Positions 51,706 through 60,380 of a stretch of 64,000 nt of DNA are shown here, piece by piece; position 1 is the stretch's first letter; each line of letters opens with the position of its first letter. Source of the stretch: Minisyncoccota bacterium (GTDB taxonomy: Bacteria; Patescibacteria; Microgenomatia; UBA1400; PJMF01); NCBI GenBank assembly GCA_012515515.1, contig JAAYYE010000010.1:19811-83810 (forward strand), written 5' to 3'. A program made the position numbers and the translations under genes. The notes beneath the pieces were generated by a model that was not told the DNA's origin, made no database searches, and worked only from the letters and a program-made list of their open reading frames with translations.

Positions 51706-52995
51706 TTATGACCTTCCAATGCCCACATACTGATAATTGGCTTGCTTAATTATTTCTGGATTTAGTTGATTGCGACAATCAAAAATAGTTTGTGGTTTAT
51801 TTTCTTTATACTGGGCATAGGGGAATTGGACAATTTCAGGCCACTCAACCACTAAAAAGATGGCGTCAGCCTCCTTAATTGCTTCTTCAATAGTATTAAC
51901 TTGCTGATGATTTTGATATTTTTCCTTGGTAAATTGTTCATAATTAGCCATTGGATCAAAACTCTTGATGTCGGCACCTTTGTTGGCTAAATAGGGGATA
52001 ATTTTAGTGCTTGGCGCTTCACGCATATCATCGGTATTAGGTTTGAAAGATAAACCTAGTACAGCCACTTTTTTATTAGCAAAACCATCAATCTGTTTTT
52101 CAAAATTAATTAATAAATCAAAAATGCGTTGTTTATTAATTTCATTAACTTTATTCATTAAATTACCTTCTTCACCCACAGTCCTTGAATAAGCAGCTAA
52201 TTCTTTGACGTCCTTAGGAAAACAAGAGCCGCCGTAGCCTAAACCAGGATACCAGTAGTGTTGACCAATTCTTTGATCCAGACCAATCACATTAATGACT
52301 TCCTCAATGTCAGCCCCGTTTTTTTGACAGAGATTGGCAATCTCGTTAATAAAAGTAATACGGGTGGCCAAATAAGTATTGGCAGTATATTTAGCCATTT
52401 GTGCTGAAGCGACGCCACAGTGCACAATGGGCGCATTCAAAGCCTGGTGCAGTTGATCTAATTTTTCAAAAACAAAATCGTCTGTAGCACCAATGACGAT
52501 TCGGTCAGGATGAAGGGTATCGTGGACAGCGCTACCTTCTCTGAGGAACTCTGGTAGTGAAGCCCCATAAAATTTAACTTTAGTTTGCTGTTTAACGAGT
52601 TCCATCAGTTTTTCTAAGGTTCCTGGTGGCACAGTAGATTTAATGGCGATAATGGCATCTTTTTGCAAGTAAGGAGCTAGACTTTCGGCACTACTCATTA
52701 CATAACGCAAATCAGCGGTTTCATCTGGAGCAGAGGGTGTGCCAACAGCAATAATAATCAGCTCGCTCTGGCTGATAGCCTCCTGATAAGATGTAGTAAA
52801 ACTTAGTTTTCCAGCCTGCTGCTGCTCAATCAATAAATCTTCTAAACCAGGCTCAAAAAATGGAACTTGGCCTTTTTTTAATTTATTAATTTTTTCTTGA
52901 TCAACATCTAAACCAATCACTTGATTACCAAGTGAAGCATAAATGGCGGCTGATACCACCCCAACAAAACCAGTGCCAATAATAGTGATGTGCAT
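51706..52995 (-). CDS. ugd: UDP-glucose / nucleotide-sugar 6-dehydrogenase
   Basis: NAD-dependent oxidation of a UDP-sugar to the uronic acid. TIIGTGFVGVVSA (Rossmann), VGTPS, STVPPGT, the active-site cysteine in GYGGSCFPKDVKEL, and VLGLSFKPNTDDMREAPS. 429 residues, normal. UDP-glucose is the likeliest substrate, GDP-mannose less so. First gene of the - strand glycan operon; it diverges from trmD. Confidence 0.93.
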   Translation of the reverse strand: MHITIIGTGFVGVVSAAIYASLGNQVIGLDVDQEKINKLKKGQVPFFEPGLEDLLIEQQQAGKLSFTTSYQEAISQSELIIIAVGTPSAPDETADLRYVMSSAESLAPYLQKDAIIAIKSTVPPGTLEKLMELVKQQTKVKFYGASLPEFLREGSAVHDTLHPDRIVIGATDDFVFEKLDQLHQALNAPIVHCGVASAQMAKYTANTYLATRITFINEIANLCQKNGADIEEVINVIGLDQRIGQHYWYPGLGYGGSCFPKDVKELAAYSRTVGEEGNLMNKVNEINKQRIFDLLINFEKQIDGFANKKVAVLGLSFKPNTDDMREAPSTKIIPYLANKGADIKSFDPMANYEQFTKEKYQNHQQVNTIEEAIKEADAIFLVVEWPEIVQFPYAQYKENKPQTIFDCRNQLNPEIIKQANYQYVGIGRS

Positions 52996-53027
52996 AATTT
53001 CTTAAATACTTTGTATTTGTACCTTTG

Positions 53028-53036
53028 TATTATAAT
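53028..53036. promoter_or_regulatory. Overlapping divergent -10 boxes between ugd and trmD
   Basis: TATTATAAT contains TATAAT on the + strand (53031-53036) and on the - strand (53034-53029). They drive trmD (about 34 nt upstream of its ATG) and ugd. No good -35 on either side. Confidence 0.35.
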
Positions 53037-53070
53037 GATTAGCAGAATATAACGCCAGTAAGAGAAAATT

Positions 53071-53730
53071 ATGCAGATTAATATTTTAACTATTTTCCCT
53101 GAGTATTTTAGCGATGTTTTAAACACCTCCATTCTCAAAAGAGCTCAGCAAAAAAATCTTGTGTCTTATCGGGTGATTAATCTTCGTGATTTTGCTCAAG
53201 ACAAGCACCAGACAACCGATGATCGGCCATTTGGTGGTGGTCCTGGTATGGTGATGATGATTGAGCCAATCGACCTCGCCCTGCAAAGTCTCAAGCAGCA
53301 AAAGGGAACTCCTAATAAAAAAATTATTTTAACTTCAGCCAAGGGGCAACTGTTTAAACAAGAAATTGCGCAGAACTGGAGTCAGCTAGAGGAGTTAACA
53401 ATTATTTGCGGTCATTATGAGGGAGTTGATGAACGAGTCGCTCAATATTTAGTTGATGAAGAAATTCGCATTGGTGATTATGTGATGACGGGAGGAGAAG
53501 CAGCTGCCTTAGTGATTAGTGATGCGCTCGTTCGGCTTATTCCTGGTGTATTGGGTAACGCAGCCAGTGGAGTTGATGAGTCTCATGCGCAAAGTGGCCT
53601 AGCTGGTCCAGCCCAATATACCAGGCCTGCTCAATACAAAAATTGGTCGGTCCCTGAAGCTTTACTTTCAGGCGATCCAAAACAAATTGAAGCACATAAA
53701 GCGCAGTCAAGAATTAAACTTAAAAATTAA
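53071..53730 (+). CDS. trmD: tRNA (guanine-37-N1)-methyltransferase
   Basis: Makes m1G37, which prevents frameshifting. SPOUT trefoil-knot enzyme: N-terminal TIFPEYFSDVLNTSILKRAQ, DDRPFGGGPGMVM, ICGHYEGVDERV and the knot region EIRIGDYVMTGGEAAALV with the SAM loop. The C-terminal RPAQYKNWSVPEALLSGD completes it. 219 residues, slightly short. It stands alone here, away from rpsP/rplS. Convergent with rmlD, 4 nt apart. Confidence 0.96.
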   Translation: MQINILTIFPEYFSDVLNTSILKRAQQKNLVSYRVINLRDFAQDKHQTTDDRPFGGGPGMVMMIEPIDLALQSLKQQKGTPNKKIILTSAKGQLFKQEIAQNWSQLEELTIICGHYEGVDERVAQYLVDEEIRIGDYVMTGGEAAALVISDALVRLIPGVLGNAASGVDESHAQSGLAGPAQYTRPAQYKNWSVPEALLSGDPKQIEAHKAQSRIKLKN

Positions 53731-53734
53731 AAAA

Positions 53735-54628
53735 TTAAGCTTTAATTTCAGCAATGGCAGTGTCAATTGTTCTTAATGGAAAATCCAAAACCGCTTTTAA
53801 TTTATCAACAGCTAAAGCGGTATTTTTTTGATAAGGACGCTGACTAGTTTTTAAGTAATCATTGAGGCTGCCGGCTTCGACTTGATAATTGAGCTGTTTT
53901 TTTTGGGCAATTGTTTGAGCAAAAGCAAAATCAGTCCACTGTTCACCGCTACTGGCGTTAAACAGCCCAGTCAATTGCAAACGAATGACTGCATCTAGAA
54001 CTTTAGCAAAATCATCAATATAAGTTGGCCCAAAAAAGTGATCATTAAATTGAGGATATATTTTGCCTTGTTTCATGCCCGTAATCAGTTTCCAGGCAAG
54101 ATCTAATTTGGGAAAGGGGTCGGAGCGAAAAGGTTGATCAATACGCAAAATAGTCCAGTTTAAATTTGGCGTACTTTGAATTAACTCTTCAGCCCAAGCC
54201 TTAGTTTGCCCATACCATTCAATCGGTGACAGAGGATCTGCTTCTGTGTATAAGCTTTCTTTTTGCCCATCGAAAACATAGGCAGTAGAAATATGAATTA
54301 AGTGCTTATGATATTTTTGACAAGCAAGGGCAATATTTTGCGTGCCATGCACATTAACTTGATAACACAAGCCATTTTTATCCCCATTTTCTTGCCAAGC
54401 AGCTGTCACATCGGTAAAAGCAGCAAAGTGAATTAAAAAATCTGCGCTAGATTGAGCAATAATTTTTTCCACCTGTTGGTAATTGGTAATGTCGACCGGC
54501 CGTTCTGGATCGCGTAAATCTAAGTTGTCAAATTGATAGTGATTAGCAAAATCACTGACAAACTTAGAGCCAACTAAGCCGTTCAAACCCGTTCCTAAAA
54601 TCGCTTTTTTAGGCATTGTTGTTTCCAT
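53735..54628 (-). CDS. rmlD: dTDP-4-dehydrorhamnose reductase-like enzyme
   Basis: NADPH-dependent final step to dTDP-L-rhamnose. SDR fold: ILGTGLNGLVGSKFV, FAAFTDVTAAW, STAYVFDG and YGQTKAWAEE (catalytic Y, K). Placement right after rmlB and rmlC supports RmlD, although the sequence is divergent and other nucleotide-sugar reductases are possible. Overlaps rmlB by 20 nt. Confidence 0.75.
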   Translation of the reverse strand: METTMPKKAILGTGLNGLVGSKFVSDFANHYQFDNLDLRDPERPVDITNYQQVEKIIAQSSADFLIHFAAFTDVTAAWQENGDKNGLCYQVNVHGTQNIALACQKYHKHLIHISTAYVFDGQKESLYTEADPLSPIEWYGQTKAWAEELIQSTPNLNWTILRIDQPFRSDPFPKLDLAWKLITGMKQGKIYPQFNDHFFGPTYIDDFAKVLDAVIRLQLTGLFNASSGEQWTDFAFAQTIAQKKQLNYQVEAGSLNDYLKTSQRPYQKNTALAVDKLKAVLDFPLRTIDTAIAEIKA

Positions 54629-55649
54629 ATTGTTCTTGAAAATATTCTTGATTTTTTGCTTTTAATGGACGCCACCAATCTTCATGTTGCTGATACCAGT
54701 CGATTGTTTGTTGAAGACCTGTGCGTAGATCGACACTGGGTTGCCAGCCGAGCTCTTTTTCACTGGCAGAAAAATCCACGCTATAACGACGGTCATGTCC
54801 CGGACGATCTTTAATCATCTCAATGGCGCTTTCATCTTTACCCATCAGCTGAATAATCATTTTAATCAATTCAAGATTAGAAATATCTTTATACAAACCG
54901 CCAAACAAATAGGTTTCGCCAACTTTTCCCTTAGTCAGCACTGCTTCAATCCCACGACAATGATCTTGTACATACAACCAGTCTCTAACATATAAACCGT
55001 CTCCATAAACTGGCACTTGCTTACCATCGATTAAATTTGTAATAGCTAAAGGAATTAGTTTTTCAGGAAATTGATATTCACCATAATTGTTTGAACAGTT
55101 GCTAATAGTAAATGGTAAGCCGTAAGTATCGCCATAAGCTCTGACTAAATGATCAGCTGCCGCTTTACTGGCGCTGTAGGGACTGTGAGGTTGGTAAGGC
55201 GTGTTTTTGCTAAATTTTTCTTGATTGTTTAATGGGAGCGCTCCAAAAACCTCGTCAGTCGAAATATGATGGAAGCGTTCAACCTGGTGTTTTAAGGCAG
55301 CTTCTAGCAAAACTTGAGTGCCAATAATATTAGTTTCTAAGAAGAGTTTAGGATCGAGTATTGAGCGATCAACATGAGATTCAGCGGCAAAGTGCACGAC
55401 AATGTCAACTCCTCTCATCGCTTGATCAACTAATGTTTGATCACAAATGTTGCCTTGAACAAAATGATAATTGGCTTGCTGTTCAACATCCTTTAAGTTT
55501 TCCAGATTTCCAGCGTAAGTCAGCAAGTCTAAATTTAGCACATGATCTTCAGGATGATTTTTCAGCCAATAATGAATAAAATTAGCTCCGATGAATCCAG
55601 CTCCGCCAGTGACCAAAAGATTTTTTGCCATCTCAATCCTTTTTTTCAT
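54609..55649 (-). CDS. rmlB: dTDP-glucose 4,6-dehydratase
   Basis: Second step of rhamnose synthesis. LVTGGAGFIGANFIHYWL, AAESHVDRSI, HISTDEVFGAL (T, D, E of the active site), YSASKAAADHLVRAYG (Y, K), NCSNNYGEYQFPEKLIPLAI and YVRDWLYVQDHCRGIEAVL are diagnostic. 346 residues, normal. Confidence 0.96.
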   Translation of the reverse strand: MKKRIEMAKNLLVTGGAGFIGANFIHYWLKNHPEDHVLNLDLLTYAGNLENLKDVEQQANYHFVQGNICDQTLVDQAMRGVDIVVHFAAESHVDRSILDPKLFLETNIIGTQVLLEAALKHQVERFHHISTDEVFGALPLNNQEKFSKNTPYQPHSPYSASKAAADHLVRAYGDTYGLPFTISNCSNNYGEYQFPEKLIPLAITNLIDGKQVPVYGDGLYVRDWLYVQDHCRGIEAVLTKGKVGETYLFGGLYKDISNLELIKMIIQLMGKDESAIEMIKDRPGHDRRYSVDFSASEKELGWQPSVDLRTGLQQTIDWYQQHEDWWRPLKAKNQEYFQEQYGNNNA

Positions 55650-56241
55650 ATTCTAGTAAATTAATACTATTTAAATCTCTTTGAGAAATAATTAACTCAT
55701 CTTTATTAAAAGGCCATTGGATATTTAAATCTGGGTCGAAAACAGAGATCGCTTGATCGTCATCTTTATTGCGTTCTTGATAGCTTTGATCCACTCCATA
55801 AAGATAATAAACTGGGCCATTAATCGCACAAATGGAATTACCCAATTTAGCTGAAATATATAAGGATTCGCCAAAATCGCTTTGCTCATTGGCATTAATA
55901 TTAAAATAAACAAGTTTTTTATAAGTGGGTGAGTCTTGTCTAATATCAGCAATTACTAATTGAGCTTGGCCACTAAGTACTGTCACCAATTTATTCCAAT
56001 TTTCCGCATGAATTCCTCGTAACACCTTACTTTTTGAGACTGAGAGATTAACTTGTTTAATTTGAAAATCAGGGTTGATTGCTTGACGAATCTGCTTGAC
56101 TTCCATTGTTTGAGCAAAAAATCCTCTATCATCAATGTTTTTTACATATCTCAAATAAAATAAGCCATCAATTTCTGTCCGATAAATGTTATTGCTCAGC
56201 ATCATTTTTTCATCTGCTTGATAATATGAAATTTGCTGCAT
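55633..56241 (-). CDS. rmlC: dTDP-4-dehydrorhamnose 3,5-epimerase-like cupin
   Basis: Cupin of the RmlC type: DDRGFFAQTMEV, QVNLSVSKSKVLRGIHAE (catalytic-type His), then VTVLSGQAQLVIADIR. GESLYISAKLGNSICAINGP and a late tyrosine region (YYLYGVDQSYQERN) follow. It is more divergent than typical RmlC (normally GLHxQ after the R and a YxxT/YxP loop), so specificity could be for another 4-keto sugar. Position before rmlB and rmlD supports the role. Overlaps rmlB by 17 nt. Confidence 0.7.
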   Translation of the reverse strand: MQQISYYQADEKMMLSNNIYRTEIDGLFYLRYVKNIDDRGFFAQTMEVKQIRQAINPDFQIKQVNLSVSKSKVLRGIHAENWNKLVTVLSGQAQLVIADIRQDSPTYKKLVYFNINANEQSDFGESLYISAKLGNSICAINGPVYYLYGVDQSYQERNKDDDQAISVFDPDLNIQWPFNKDELIISQRDLNSINLLEYEKKD

Positions 56242-56254
56242 AAGAGTCCTTGTT

Positions 56255-56455
56255 TTAATTGTCGGCTTCCTTATTTACCATTATTTTGGTGTTTTCGCAT
56301 GTTTCAAGTTCTGTTTTTAGCTCTAGATGGCTATTTTCTAGAAGTTCATATTTGCGTTTTTCATTTTCCAATGCCGACTGAAAATAACCAACTGCCAGTG
56401 CTAAAAAGATTAGTAATACAAAAATCAGCCGATTAAATGTTTCTTGTTTTAACAT
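56255..56455 (-). CDS. Small membrane protein with coiled coil
   Basis: 66 residues: one transmembrane helix (about 9-28) followed by a charged heptad-rich helix (about 30-62). It sits 5 nt after the LCP gene and 13 nt before rmlC on the same strand, so it is part of the operon. No family recognised; a partner or anchor of the LCP enzyme is conceivable. Confidence 0.65.
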   Translation of the reverse strand: MLKQETFNRLIFVLLIFLALAVGYFQSALENEKRKYELLENSHLELKTELETCENTKIMVNKEADN

Positions 56456-56460
56456 TAATA

Positions 56461-57621
56461 TTAGTTTAACTCATTATTCGCCAAGAAATCTTGGAGAGTT
56501 TTTTTAAAAATCTCTAAATCGCGAATCTGATAAATCCATTGTCGCTGAGTTTGCCAGAGCGGAGGATTGTAAATTAAGCCATCGGCGTTTTCAGGATAGA
56601 CGGGGATTGCAAAGCTAATAAATTTTGGCGCAGCAATTTCTTCATCTTCATTGTGGATGATTAACCAACTAGTAGCAATTCGGCCCACTTCATTGACGCT
56701 TAGCGATTGAGCAAAATGGTTAAGGTAAAAACGATATAATTGGCCAAATTTTTCTGGCTCATTAAGTAAAAAATCAAGATTGAGGATTTGCTTTAACAAG
56801 GCTTGAAGCACCACTTGCTGTCTGTGACCCCTGGCTAAGTCGTTGCCTTGATCATCGCCGCTATTTCGACTGCGCATATATTGCATGGCGCGATTGCCAT
56901 CCATTTTCTCCTGACCCTCTTCAAAAACTATGCTTTCATAAAGAATGGCAGGATCAGTTTCAATTGAAACATCAACATTTTTTCTGGGAAATAGTGGATC
57001 AGTAAAGCCTTCCTCAATAGTAATTTCTACTCCGCCAACTAAGTCGATTAGTTCTTCTAAGGCATCTATTTCGATTAATAAGGTGTGATCAATGTCAATC
57101 CCAGTTAGTTCACTAATAGCCCGAGCGGGAAAATCAAGAGGCTCGTCGGGATTATCCTCTAAGCCATAATAATAAAGAGCATTAATGCGTGTTTGATAAG
57201 CTGAATGATAAATATCTCTCGGTAGAGCAATCGTTTTAATTTGATTGTTTTGCAAGTCTAGTTGCAACAAGATCATTGTGTCAGTTAATATAGCGCCATC
57301 ATCTCTGCCTGCCAGCTGATCAGCACCGAGAATTAGCAGAGTTTTCTTTTTGATAGCCTGATCTTGATTTTCCAGTAAATGTGCTGAATCTTGTCTGAAG
57401 CTTTCAATGGTATTCAAGAGATCTTCTTGACTAATTTCTGCTCCGCGCAAAAATTGTTCCTGATATTTTTTTGCTCGCCGATAAACAATAAAAGTATTAA
57501 TACCAGTGATAACGAGGAAGAGAAAAAAGAGAATTAAAATGACTCGCCAGAACCGACTAGGCTTTTTATATTCAATGCTAAGGGTCAGATCTTCTTGCGC
57601 TTCTAAAGATTTATTTTTCAT
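56461..57621 (-). CDS. LytR-CpsA-Psr (LCP) family glycopolymer transferase
   Basis: Attaches undecaprenyl-phosphate-linked glycopolymers to peptidoglycan outside the membrane. N-terminal helix (about 27-45), then the LCP domain: LILGADQLAGRDDGAILTDT, TIALPRDIY (catalytic Arg region), LLIEIDALEELIDLVGGVEI, DGNRAMQYMRSR and LARGHRQQVVLQALL. The C-terminal 100 residues are less conserved. An AGGTGA site precedes the start. It heads the rml operon, which suggests the rhamnose-containing polymer is wall-attached. Confidence 0.93.
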   Translation of the reverse strand: MKNKSLEAQEDLTLSIEYKKPSRFWRVILILFFLFLVITGINTFIVYRRAKKYQEQFLRGAEISQEDLLNTIESFRQDSAHLLENQDQAIKKKTLLILGADQLAGRDDGAILTDTMILLQLDLQNNQIKTIALPRDIYHSAYQTRINALYYYGLEDNPDEPLDFPARAISELTGIDIDHTLLIEIDALEELIDLVGGVEITIEEGFTDPLFPRKNVDVSIETDPAILYESIVFEEGQEKMDGNRAMQYMRSRNSGDDQGNDLARGHRQQVVLQALLKQILNLDFLLNEPEKFGQLYRFYLNHFAQSLSVNEVGRIATSWLIIHNEDEEIAAPKFISFAIPVYPENADGLIYNPPLWQTQRQWIYQIRDLEIFKKTLQDFLANNELN

Positions 57622-57671
57622 AACTGTTCACCTAATATTTCTAATCCAAAGTATACTTTAAAAACAGCTTA

Positions 57672-57700
57672 TTTTCAAAGCTTGAGAAAAGCATTAGAAT
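57672..57700 (+). promoter_or_regulatory. Predicted promoter of the flippase gene
   Basis: TTTTCA (57672-57677), 17 nt, TAGAAT (57695-57700), ending 7 nt before the ATG at 57708. No Shine-Dalgarno, so possibly leaderless. Confidence 0.4.
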
Positions 57701-57707
57701 AAACCTT

Positions 57708-59222
57708 ATGTTAAAGACAAAAGCCGGTAGTTCAGTTGCTCATTCAGCTCAATCAACAACCGAGGTCGACTTAAAAAAAATTAAGAAGAAATCTTTAAGT
57801 GGCATAATTTCTTTTTTTATCAGAACTGTTTTGCTGCAGGTGATTGGCTTTGTTTCAGCATTAATTCTCAGCGCGTTTTTAGGGCCTGAAGAGTTTGGCA
57901 TTTATGGAATAGTTACCCAAATAATTGCCTTATTAATTTTTTTCTCTGATATTGGTTTAGCCTCTTCCTTAATTCAAGAAAAAAAGGAACCAAGTCGGGA
58001 AGATTATCAAACAGCCTTTACTGTGCAACAAATTTTGTCCTGGGTTATTTGTTTAGTAGTGCTTTTACTAATTCATTTTTCTGTATTTGAACAAAAAATT
58101 GGCCAGGATGGAAATTATTTACTATTAGCTTTAGCTGTTTCTTTTCCTCTTGCTACTCTCAAAACAATTCCTTCAATTATCCTGACGAGAAAATTAGAAT
58201 TTGATAAATTAGTTTTGCCACAAATTTTTGAACAATTAGTTTTTCATGTTGTGCTGATTGTTTTAGCTTGGAGAGGTCATGGAGTAATGTCTTATGCCTA
58301 TGCCAGCATTGCTCGTAGTTTAATTGGGGTAGTGGTCATGCAACTTATTCAGCCCTGGTTTTCTGGCCTAAAAATTCATAAAAAATCCCTCAAAGGTCTG
58401 CTAAATTTTGGAGTAAAATTTCAACTTAATGATTTTCTAGCTAGAATCAAAGATCAATTATATTTTTTAGTCTTGGGCGCCTATTTGCCACTTGATCAGT
58501 TTGGTTATTTGCAGTGGTCAAAAAATTGGTCGATGTATCCATATAATCTAACAGTTTCCAATGTGATGTCGATTACTTTTCCCACCTTTTCTCGTTTACA
58601 AAATCATCCAGAAGTTTTAAAAAAAGCGATTGAAAAATCAATTTATTTTATTAGTTTCGCTATTTTTCCTATTTTAGTTGGCATGTCTTTATTTATTCAG
58701 CCATTGTTGACGGTTTTTCCACGTTATGCCAAATGGCTGCCAGCCGTGCCTAGTTTCATTATGTTTACCCTCAGCGTAATCTGGGCAGCTATATCGACAC
58801 CACTCTTAAATGCGCTCAATGCTATAGGCAAAATTAATCAAACCTTAAAACTAATGTTGTTTTGGACAGTTCTAACTTGGGTGTTAACGCCGATATTAAT
58901 TTGGTTCTTTGGTTTCAATGGTGTTGCGCTAGCGGCATTATTAATTTCTTTAACTTCGATATTGTCGGTAATGTTGATTAAAAAATATGTGTCAGTGACT
59001 ATTTGGCCGAATGTGAATGCACAAGTTGTAGCTTCTTTAGTTATGACAGTGTTTGCTATGGCTGGGATGTCGATTTGGACTCAGTCTTTAACTAAATTAT
59101 TTTTTGGTTTAGTTCTTAGTGGCTTTAGTTATTTACTAACTTTTTATTTCTTATCAGGCAAGCGTTTGTTTAAGGAAATTCAGTCAATTAGAAACAATCT
59201 CTCAAAAGATAAATCACAATAA
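57708..59222 (+). CDS. Polysaccharide flippase (Wzx/MOP superfamily)
   Basis: Translocates lipid-linked oligosaccharides across the membrane. 504 residues, about 13-14 helices. Characteristic N-terminal FLGPEEFGIYGIVTQIIAL, and later LLNFGVKFQLNDFLARIKDQ and LGAYLPLDQFGYLQW. The next gene starts 13 nt downstream. It belongs to the surface-glycan cluster with LCP and GT-C genes. Confidence 0.92.
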   Translation: MLKTKAGSSVAHSAQSTTEVDLKKIKKKSLSGIISFFIRTVLLQVIGFVSALILSAFLGPEEFGIYGIVTQIIALLIFFSDIGLASSLIQEKKEPSREDYQTAFTVQQILSWVICLVVLLLIHFSVFEQKIGQDGNYLLLALAVSFPLATLKTIPSIILTRKLEFDKLVLPQIFEQLVFHVVLIVLAWRGHGVMSYAYASIARSLIGVVVMQLIQPWFSGLKIHKKSLKGLLNFGVKFQLNDFLARIKDQLYFLVLGAYLPLDQFGYLQWSKNWSMYPYNLTVSNVMSITFPTFSRLQNHPEVLKKAIEKSIYFISFAIFPILVGMSLFIQPLLTVFPRYAKWLPAVPSFIMFTLSVIWAAISTPLLNALNAIGKINQTLKLMLFWTVLTWVLTPILIWFFGFNGVALAALLISLTSILSVMLIKKYVSVTIWPNVNAQVVASLVMTVFAMAGMSIWTQSLTKLFFGLVLSGFSYLLTFYFLSGKRLFKEIQSIRNNLSKDKSQ

Positions 59223-59235
59223 ATTAAAGGATAAG

Positions 59236-60333
59236 TTGAAGAATAAATTAAAGGCGCTGTTTAATAAAGAAAATTTATTATTATTTTTTTTCAAAATTTT
59301 TATAATTTTTGTTTTAATCTTGTTATTGGCAGAAGTTTTTTTAATTGATTTGAGCGGATTTTTTAATGCTAGATTATTTTTATTATTTTTATTAATTTGC
59401 TTGCTATTTTTCAGAATTAAAAAAATCAAACTTTTTAATCATCGCTTTAGTAATTTTTTAGCTTTGATTGCCATCTGTTTAACGGGACTTGTTACGTTTT
59501 TAATGCTGCTTGAAAAAAAACATGGCTTTCAATACCTTGAAACAACTTTTTTTATATCTTATTCTCGAATGATTTATCTAGTTTTGTTCAACACTGCTTT
59601 GGCCGCTTATGGACAATCATTTTATTTAAACAAAAGTAAAATGAAATTATTTTTATTTTTTCTACCGCTTCTTTTATATCTTTTAGCGCTTTTTGTTTAT
59701 TTGAGAAACAATCAGTTGTTTAGAATTCTTATTCAAGATGATCACCTAGTTGAATATTCACAATTTTTTTTATTACTGTTATCGTCGATCACTTGTCTCT
59801 TTTTGCAAAAATATTGGTGGAAAAAGGACAAAATATTAGCTATTTTATTTTTATTATTAGCAATTGCTTGTTTTTTTGTTGCTGGAGAAGAAATTTCCTG
59901 GGGTCAGCGAATTTTCAATATTGAAACACCGCAACAGTTGGCTGAAAGAAATACCCAAGAAGAATTAACCATTCACAACATCGATGTTCTATTTGGCATG
60001 GTTTATCGAGCTTACATGCTGATTGGTTTGGTCGGTAGCACTGCTTGGTTTTTCCTCAAAATAAGTCGTAAATTTTTATCTAAAAAAACTAAACTTATTT
60101 TAAGCAATATTGTTCCAGACTGGTTTTTATCACCCTATTTTGCTGTCGCCTTTTTTTATAACCTTGACCGAATTTACTTAAATCCAAGAACAGGTGAGGA
60201 ACTCTGGGAAGAGCCAATGGAATTATTATTAATGTTTGGAATTTATTTATTTTTATTAATTAAATATTTTCGAGTCAAACAGAGTAAACATACAAAATTC
60301 AAAAATTTTCAAAAAAAATTACTAATTGAATAA
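59236..60333 (+). CDS. Polytopic membrane protein with GEEISWGQRIF motif, unknown
   Basis: About nine transmembrane helices. The start is TTG with AAAGGA upstream at short spacing. The segment AGEEISWGQRIFNIETPQQL and ELTIHNID is one I associate with a widespread conserved membrane family of unknown function. Acidic GEE...W residues in a loop suggest an active site. Located directly after the flippase gene, so a role in glycan or lipid-linked sugar handling is plausible but unproven. Confidence 0.8.
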   Translation: MKNKLKALFNKENLLLFFFKIFIIFVLILLLAEVFLIDLSGFFNARLFLLFLLICLLFFRIKKIKLFNHRFSNFLALIAICLTGLVTFLMLLEKKHGFQYLETTFFISYSRMIYLVLFNTALAAYGQSFYLNKSKMKLFLFFLPLLLYLLALFVYLRNNQLFRILIQDDHLVEYSQFFLLLLSSITCLFLQKYWWKKDKILAILFLLLAIACFFVAGEEISWGQRIFNIETPQQLAERNTQEELTIHNIDVLFGMVYRAYMLIGLVGSTAWFFLKISRKFLSKKTKLILSNIVPDWFLSPYFAVAFFYNLDRIYLNPRTGEELWEEPMELLLMFGIYLFLLIKYFRVKQSKHTKFKNFQKKLLIE

Positions 60334-60380
60334 GTTTCTATTATTTAAATATTGACGGAACGCTTTTACCTAAATCTAAT

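Noticed and set aside
53000..53036. Repeated TTTGTA strings as a -35 or iteron array
   Set aside because: The three copies are irregularly spaced and at the wrong distance from the -10; likely chance in AT-rich DNA.
56233..56436. A 67-codon + strand frame
   Set aside because: It is antisense to the small coiled-coil membrane gene, which fits the - strand operon spacing.
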